From: Melanopsichium pennsylvanicum
Lineage: Eukaryota > Basidiomycota > Ustilaginomycetes > Ustilaginales
Reading direction: 5' to 3'
Assembly: GCA_900208305.1 (NCBI GenBank)
Contig: OAPG01000003.1
Coordinates: 620,001 to 684,000 of the forward strand
Length of the DNA stretch: 64,000 nt
Shown here piece after piece: positions 58,181-64,000 of the stretch (the first letter of the stretch is position 1; each line of letters opens with the position of its first letter). A program made the translations under genes and the position numbers. The notes under the pieces were generated by a model. The model made no database searches, was not told where the DNA came from, and saw only the letters and a program-made list of their open reading frames with translations.

Positions 58181-60496
58181 CATGTTTCGAAGACACACAA
58201 CTCCCACAAAACAGGCTCGACTCTTGCCAGGCGGGTCGGAAGCTTTCCGTCGATGTAGGATCAGTGAGCCATGACAGCTCGCTAGAGAACATCCGTAGAG
58301 CCGTGGAAGCCTGCCTCGGGCTATACTCGTCTACTCGACCTACGCCATTGCATCGACCTGAGTCGTTCAGGACCCATCACGGATTCAACTTGTATGGAAT
58401 CAGAGAGTCAGGCGTCCCTCTGCAAACTTTCAGAGGACGATCTCAGGTTCTACAACATTTAGGCTTCGTCACACAGCATTGAACAGGGCGAACCCCTCGA
58501 GAGCACCCACGGATCACAACAAAGGCAGAGAAGGGGATCGTGTCTGCTTGTTTGCTCGCAGACTCTGGTATCTTAGGGGACAAGACCACGGTTCGGGACA
58601 CCGAAGTCTTCGCTCGAGTCTTTGGTGCGGGACTTGGCGTACTGGACCTGGAAGCAGAAGCGAGAGGGGGAGCGGGGAGAGACAGCCGGCGGTAGAATCT
58701 GGCGCGATCAATTTTCCTCTCTGTTAGCAACATTGCGTCTTTCTGATGCTGTTTCAGATCCAGCACTGAGTCGGCAGGGATTCTGCGAGGAAGTCAGGCG
58801 ACGAACATATGACGCTCATTGTGACGAATGGTCTTTCTTTCGATGTGTGAGTCGACCCGGACGGGGAGCGAAAGGGCGTGATATGTTAATTGGACCAAAA
58901 AAACGGACCCAGAAAGTGCCAAGAAGTATTGAAACTCAACCTGAAGGGGCTGGCCGAAAGAGTTGGCAGAAGTTCCAAGACAACAGATTCGCCAAGAACC
59001 GCGGATCTCAGCCATCCCATGTTATTGCCATACTGTATTTCCGCTTTGTTTTCAACACACGGGGAGGTCACCATGTTCCTTTGCATGCTTGTCTGGTGTG
59101 ACAAAAAACTTTGAGCGAGGTCACCTCCTCAAGAGCAAGAAGGCTTGGGTCCTTGTTGACAAGACCAGGACGCCAAGCCAGCGAAAGCTTTGGTGATGTT
59201 ATCAAACATTACTTGGCAACGTGCAATGTGAGAGTGACCCCATTGTGGTATCGTTTATTCTTCTCATGTGAGAACAATATGGGGGCATGAAAAGGTTTTG
59301 CTCGTGATGGTGGACTGCACATCTAAGAAAGGGGCTAGGACCATTGTCCCGTGGTGAATTCGGAAGCAATGTCAGCTACTGTAGCAGCTAAAGGAGATGA
59401 GCAATTTCGCCCAGGTCGTCCGCCTCTCAATAGCGTTCGGACGATCAAGTCAGGTGTACTGTCAGAGCGTCAGCAACCCAAGACGCCCTTTTAGGTCCAG
59501 AGATGGCGCAGGAAAGGCCGGGACAAGACGTCTATAGGCGACGCCAGGCTTTTTGACTCACAAGTACCTCTTGCGATTCTGCAAACGGCCCAACACATAA
59601 GGATCCGCGCGAGCTCCCAACCACGATTTCAATCTAAATATCACACGTACATATGAGCTCAAGCCAATTATTTGAGCAGTGCAGAACATCTTGAATCAGT
59701 AACAAGCGCAAAAAATAGAATGGGCTCGACGAGGCAAAGAGTCGAGGATTTGGATCTGAGCGTATTATTGTGCACATGGCAAAGTTGTTTGGCAGTCCGC
59801 TCAAGCCGCATACCATCCTGCGAATGGGGCGGCTTCTCGGGGCAAGCAAGCAACGCAGTCACTACGATACAGTACGCATGGAAAGAAAAGCAAGGTAGGA
59901 CAGGTATGGGGGGCGCATCCGGTTCATGCAAAGTGTAGTTCGGCGTGTCAGTTGGAGAAAGCTGCAAGGCGCTGAGGGGACAGATATGCAGATTGTATTT
60001 TGGCGAGATCACAAACAAGAGAGCTCGTGCAGATCCCATATAACTGGTGGGTTCTGCAAGGTGAAGCATGCTACTGCACGGGAAAAGATTGCGATCTTGT
60101 ACTGTACGCTTTTGGCGGGGCACATCTACCTGTGTCGACGACGGTCGCTGTGACCTTGAATGGTTGAATCTGCAACGTGCTTAAGCGAGCTCAGAGAACC
60201 GCAACTCGCAGGCAAGGGTCCCTCGCCTCCTCACCCGCCAGAATTCTGTCAGGAGTTAACTATTCCGTGAAATTTATCTAGGTGAGACCAATACTTGACC
60301 GTCACAGGAGACATGTCGCTTTTCTCCACATTGTCGTAAAGCTTCTTTCTGCTCAACGGAACCTTGGGTACTGGAAATAACGATGACTTCAATTACAAGG
60401 CAGACCTAACCGGGACGCGGCTGGAGAGAGCTTCTCCGTCTCCTCGAGCTATGACTGTGATGAAAGAACAAGCACTCTGCAATTCGATCACCATAG

Positions 60497-60508
60497 TACA
60501 GTACAGTA
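60497..60508. promoter_or_regulatory. Two overlapping TACAGTA motifs
   Basis: TACAGTA starts at 60497 and 60502, sharing two bases, as also seen at 7212/7217. The function is unknown. Confidence 0.45.
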
Positions 60509-60666
60509 GAGTGATTTTCATTCTCAGTCGAGAGCTTGAAGACTTGTTGCGAGAGGTTTGAGCGCTAACATTTATGAAGTCCCTAAAATCTGTCGGCACT
60601 AGGGGGCTTTAACAATGCGTGAGTAGGCAAGCGGGAGTTACTCATTCAAAAATTGGGTTCAGAAAA

Positions 60667-60682
60667 GAGAGAGAGAGAGAGA
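60667..60682. repeat. (GA)8 microsatellite
   Basis: Eight GA dinucleotides in non-coding DNA downstream of the homocysteine methyltransferase gene. Confidence 0.9.
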
Positions 60683-60925
60683 AGCTCAATTGATCTGGCC
60701 GAGAGGAACAACAGCGGACGTTCGATGCCACACTCGCCATTGCCATTCGTATCGACGGATATCTCGTGTTCCTAGGATCACGTAGGCCACTTGCATCTCA
60801 TTTCCGATGTGTTTGCTTCGCTGCAGTCACAGCGCTACGCTGGCGTTGACCCTTGGTCGTGTCACCAATCATGCTCGAAGCGCATCATTGGTCGATGAAT
60901 AGCGTAGCACTTCCACGGTAGTGCT

Positions 60926-62245
60926 TTACGCCGACCTGCACTGGCACAAAGCTCGGATCTCGTCGGTTCCGCTCTTGCAGCATCCTCCGACAAACACACC
61001 ACTCCAGACATTAGCGCTTGAGGCCGTGATGCTCTTGGCCAGCTTCATGAGGTTGGACGCCCACGAAGCAGCTGAACTGTCCCCTCCGAGAGCACCTGCA
61101 TTCGATGGTGTAAGCCACACCTTTCTGACCGGTTCGTAAATAAGCCCTCCGTCAGGGTAAAGGCACAACAACGGCTTTTGCTGGCCCGCCTGAGCCCTAC
61201 GGCGTGCAAGATCCATACCCCCTTCGCTGATCGGCATATTGAGCGTAAGCAGCGAGTTTGACATACGCTCTACGAGTTTGGGGAGTAAGTAAGGCTTGGT
61301 GCAGTTAATACCAATACCTGCAATGGGCCAGAGCGAGTCTTGAGCCTGTACTTGTGTGTCAACAACGATTTGAACTAGCCAGTTCATTTCCTCTTGGATC
61401 GCTCCCTCCGAGTCGGCTTGGTCGGCTTCATCATCGTCTTGGTCCATATCAACATCATCATCGTCTTCACTGGCAAAAATTGTGCTGAGTGGTGGCCAAG
61501 GAAGACGCTTGTCGTCTGGGAAAGCCATGCTGATATAGACCGGCTTTCGTTCCAGTGGCTTTCCTTGCGCTTGGTGTTTCTTGACTACGTTTTCCAGTGC
61601 CAATCGGAAGGCGAGCGCTTCGTCAGCGCGTGGCACAGTTTCTACAGCAAGCACACCGACATCTTTCCAGCTTGGCTGAGCCACAAACGCTTCGATACGT
61701 CTCTGATGAAAAGCGGTCATCTCTTCGAGCGACGGCTGCTGCTCTCGTTGTGAATCTGTTTCGGGAAGGAAAGTTGGTCGATAGTCGCCGGTGTATTCAG
61801 CTCCATTGCTGAGCATACCGCCATAAGGACCGAGGGACAAGCTTATAAGTGGTCTTGGCAACGGAGACGACGATTGTGTATTGTTGTATGTGTGCAGAGC
61901 CTCACATGCGAGATCGACAGCCTTGGACATGAGATACGAAGCGGAAGCCGGGTGGTAGTTGGCTCGCGCGAAGGATTCTTGCGAGGCTTGATAGGTAGCA
62001 GTGCCAATGATACCAGCGCCTGCTTGGAGATAGTGGAGGTGCGCGTCAAAGATACCCTTCTGACCTTTTCCATTGCTGACATCTTCTTGCTTTTGGTCGA
62101 GTAATCGTGCACTCCACAAAGGTCCTTTAGAGAGGTCAAAGTTGAGTCCATCTTCCAGATAAGTAGCAAGTCCGCCATCCAGAATGCCAATACGCGAGGA
62201 GTCTAGCAGAGACTCTAATGCGCTTTGATCGATGCTTCCATTCAT
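60926..62245 (-). CDS. Homocysteine S-methyltransferase (Mht1/Sam4-like)
   Basis: This 439-residue enzyme transfers a methyl group from S-methylmethionine or S-adenosylmethionine to homocysteine, giving methionine. The start ILDGGLATYLEDG is the family's first strand. GIGINCTKP supplies the first zinc Cys, and VGGCCKSGTDEI near the C-terminus supplies the other two. A highly acidic insertion (runs of Asp and Glu, about 310-330) makes it longer than the roughly 325-residue yeast proteins. The ATG at 62245 is used; the longer frame is in phase but its upstream part is Pro/His-rich and unlike the family. Cytosolic. It is divergent from the paraoxonase-like gene. Confidence 0.9.
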   Translation of the reverse strand: MNGSIDQSALESLLDSSRIGILDGGLATYLEDGLNFDLSKGPLWSARLLDQKQEDVSNGKGQKGIFDAHLHYLQAGAGIIGTATYQASQESFARANYHPASASYLMSKAVDLACEALHTYNNTQSSSPLPRPLISLSLGPYGGMLSNGAEYTGDYRPTFLPETDSQREQQPSLEEMTAFHQRRIEAFVAQPSWKDVGVLAVETVPRADEALAFRLALENVVKKHQAQGKPLERKPVYISMAFPDDKRLPWPPLSTIFASEDDDDVDMDQDDDEADQADSEGAIQEEMNWLVQIVVDTQVQAQDSLWPIAGIGINCTKPYLLPKLVERMSNSLLTLNMPISEGGMDLARRRAQAGQQKPLLCLYPDGGLIYEPVRKVWLTPSNAGALGGDSSAASWASNLMKLAKSITASSANVWSGVFVGGCCKSGTDEIRALCQCRSA

Positions 62246-62873
62246 AGTGGCGTGAGTATCGTTTGTTTGAGTGAGGATGATTAGACAAAGGTTCGGAGAT
62301 GGTGACAAGGCTCGCTGGTGTAACCCAAAAGAAAGCCACGTTTTTTTCTGGTTTTTCTCAGGTTGATGAGTTCGGTGATTTCTCCGCAAAACGTGCTCAT
62401 GCGACTTTTGCTATCTTATCGCAAAAAATTTAATCTTCGAAATAAACAATGAAAGAAGCTTCGATCTGACATTTTTAAGGTCGATGGAACGGTCGAGAGT
62501 CTTCCGAAGATTTAAAATTATTTCAGATCAATAAAGCGTAACTTAAATTCACCTTTTACTGCTCGTTAACCGTTCATTAGTGTGCTTCTGTTTGCCGTGC
62601 CGTCGGAAATTCTCAAACCAGATTTTGCATGCATCAGGTTCCACAATAATGCTCGCATTTGGGGTACGATTAAAGCTCGCATGCTCCAATCAGAAGGGTC
62701 CATCCACTTGACAAGCTGCCTGACAATCAGTCGCACTACTATCTAGCTTTGGCTCCTTGCTTGCTTTCCTCTTTCAACCTTCACAAACTCCTTGTTGAAG
62801 AGACGCAAGAACAGTCAACTGTCCATCAAGAGCTCAACGTATCTGATTGTTGTTGTCAGCAACAGTGGCCGAG
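62246..62873. promoter_or_regulatory. Divergent intergenic region, homocysteine methyltransferase / paraoxonase-like
   Basis: These 628 nt contain AT-rich DNA around 62410-62560. Both promoters are expected here; no element was identified. Confidence 0.45.
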
Positions 62874-64000
62874 ATGTTGGTACCGCTCTTGATCTCATCC
62901 GTGGCGGCGGGTCTGCTCGCAGTCACCTCGTACTTTCCCTACAAGAATCATCTCAAGCTCCATGGGGCTGCGCTCGATGCTACCACACTGAACATGGATC
63001 ACAAACTCAATCTCGAGCACTGTCAGCCTCTCTCTACACGCTTGCTCAACGAACCAGCAGGACCCGTCGAGCCATCCTTTTGCGAAGACATTGTGCTCGA
63101 CCGTCGTACAGGTATCGCCTACCTCAGCTGCGATCCTACTCGACTCACATGGGACGCTCGTGCTGGTGTCTATGAAGATGGCTCTGACAAACTCTCCTCC
63201 GAATGGGGCACGCCTGGTATCTGGGCTTGGGATACAAACAAACGAAACCTCGCTCGCAAGCTCTACATCTCGTTGCCTCCCCCCGAGTTTCCCGTTCAAG
63301 CTCCCGCTGATCTGCTCACCACCTTCCACCCGCTCGGAATCGCTGTTACCGCTAATCATCCCTACTTTGTCCAAGAATCTGATCAAGGTGCAGACCCAAA
63401 GCCCGAACCCCCTGCGAATCTCGTCATTGTCGCTAACAAGCCCTATGCTCATCGTCCCGGCGTGATCGATATCTTCGTACACGATCTCGACAAGGTCGGG
63501 GGAAAGGACCACACAACTTTGCGATGGATCAGAAGGGTACAAGGTGAAGATCTCAAGGGTATCCATGCCGACTCTGACGACAATGCCTTCAGCGTAGACC
63601 CTTTCCGCATTGCCATCTTTGCCGAACAATACTCGGAAACCTTGGAGCGAGACTACCCTGATCCGACTCACGTCAAAGAAAACCCAAACATCCTTGCCGG
63701 CTTCAAGGATGACGATGTAGCTGCCGTAGCAGGTCGCTCGATTCGCATTCCTAGCTTCTTTGTTACCTCGCTACCGGATCGCAGCAACGCCGAATCCATT
63801 CCAGAACCATCTTGCGTTTTCTCAGCTGTCTGGCAACCTGTGGCCTCCTATCTTTTACCCCAATTTTCGCTCGCTGGCCACACTCTCACGCGCAAACTCT
63901 TCCTTCACCATTCGTCCGTCAACAAGACTCTCTCGGTGCGTCTCGATGGCACTGATCCAGAACAATGGCAAGGTTTTCCGCCTCTGATTCAAGTTTGGGA
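62874..64000 (+). CDS. Paraoxonase/arylesterase-like beta-propeller protein, 3' truncated by window end
   Basis: The frame opens at ATG 62874 and runs without a stop to the last base, giving at least 375 residues. An N-terminal hydrophobic segment (LLISSVAAGLLAVTSYF) looks like a signal anchor. Then come PSFCEDIVLDRRTGIAYLSCDP and GTPGIWAWDTNK, where the Glu-Asp pair and the propeller-strand pattern match the serum paraoxonase / arylesterase group of six-bladed calcium-dependent hydrolases. FHPLGIAVT and, further on, an NAFSVDPFRIAIF block continue the blades. The membrane anchor and probable lumenal or extracellular propeller resemble animal PON enzymes. The substrate is unknown. The gene end and last blades lie outside the window. 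Confidence 0.78.
   Translation, partial: MLVPLLISSVAAGLLAVTSYFPYKNHLKLHGAALDATTLNMDHKLNLEHCQPLSTRLLNEPAGPVEPSFCEDIVLDRRTGIAYLSCDPTRLTWDARAGVYEDGSDKLSSEWGTPGIWAWDTNKRNLARKLYISLPPPEFPVQAPADLLTTFHPLGIAVTANHPYFVQESDQGADPKPEPPANLVIVANKPYAHRPGVIDIFVHDLDKVGGKDHTTLRWIRRVQGEDLKGIHADSDDNAFSVDPFRIAIFAEQYSETLERDYPDPTHVKENPNILAGFKDDDVAAVAGRSIRIPSFFVTSLPDRSNAESIPEPSCVFSAVWQPVASYLLPQFSLAGHTLTRKLFLHHSSVNKTLSVRLDGTDPEQWQGFPPLIQVW

Larger units (their letters stand above)
58181..60925. other. Gene-free region of about 2.75 kb
   Basis: No frame over this stretch resembles a protein. The longest (58622-59101 plus, 59668-60123 minus) have no recognisable domain. It contains TACAGTA motifs at 59031, 59377, 59868, 60100, 60497 and 60502, and a (GA)8 run at 60667. 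It may be a long upstream region of the chitin deacetylase gene, may contain non-coding RNA, or may be the remnant of a lost gene. Confidence 0.45.

Noticed and set aside
58622..59101. 159-codon plus-strand frame in the gene-free region
   Set aside because: Low-complexity Arg/Gly/Glu-rich translation with no conserved motif and antisense frames of similar size.

Overview
The window reads as nuclear DNA of a basidiomycete fungus, most likely an Ustilaginales smut or a close yeast-like relative. This is inferred from the protein families and the gene style: mostly single-exon genes, a few introns of about 100 nt with GTAAGT/GTGAGT donors, and pyrimidine-rich leaders. Species cannot be fixed by reading alone. 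I support 27 protein-coding genes on both strands. No convincing tRNA, rRNA, transposon, CRISPR array or virus-derived gene was found.

Layout. 0-10.5 kb: an SDR oxidoreductase, the mitochondrial protease OMA1, an acetyl-CoA transporter of the SLC33A1 type, a divergent histidine-acid-phosphatase-fold membrane protein, the complex I assembly factor CIA30 (one intron) and an aldose 1-epimerase. 10.5-23 kb: a gene-free stretch, a secreted GH128-type glucanase with a Ser-rich linker, an Erv2-like sulfhydryl oxidase, a LACTB2-like metallo-beta-lactamase, an Asteroid/XPG-like protein and an Sfk1-like membrane protein. 23-38.8 kb: an aromatic aminotransferase, NCA2, an ER protein disulfide isomerase, a MoaE/MOCS2B-type molybdopterin synthase large subunit, a START-domain protein, the mitochondrial glycine carrier HEM25 and a NIPA magnesium transporter. 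41-52 kb: a sulfotransferase-like P-loop protein, an ADGF-type adenosine deaminase, an aldo/keto reductase, a multipass membrane protein and a 1176-residue alpha/beta hydrolase. 52.5-64 kb: a five-exon gene fusing a SWIM zinc finger to a compact ATP-dependent DNA ligase, a five-exon ERG28, a CE4 chitin deacetylase, a 2.9 kb gene-free stretch, a homocysteine S-methyltransferase and the 5' part of a paraoxonase-like gene running off the end.

The genes are unrelated housekeeping and accessory functions with no obvious metabolic cluster. Themes recur: mitochondrial biogenesis (OMA1, CIA30, NCA2, HEM25), ER oxidative folding (Erv2-like, PDI), cell-wall remodelling (GH128, CE4) and lipid or sterol handling (Sfk1-like, START, ERG28, HSL-type hydrolase). 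Many neighbours are divergent pairs sharing a promoter.

The most unusual signals are: (1) a 7-mer, TACAGTA/TACTGTA, that I count 26 times by eye, all outside genes, including a helically phased array upstream of the sulfotransferase-like gene; (2) the SWIM-DNA ligase fusion with a 236-codon in-frame insertion inside its catalytic domain; (3) a phosphatase-fold protein that appears to lack its catalytic HD pair.
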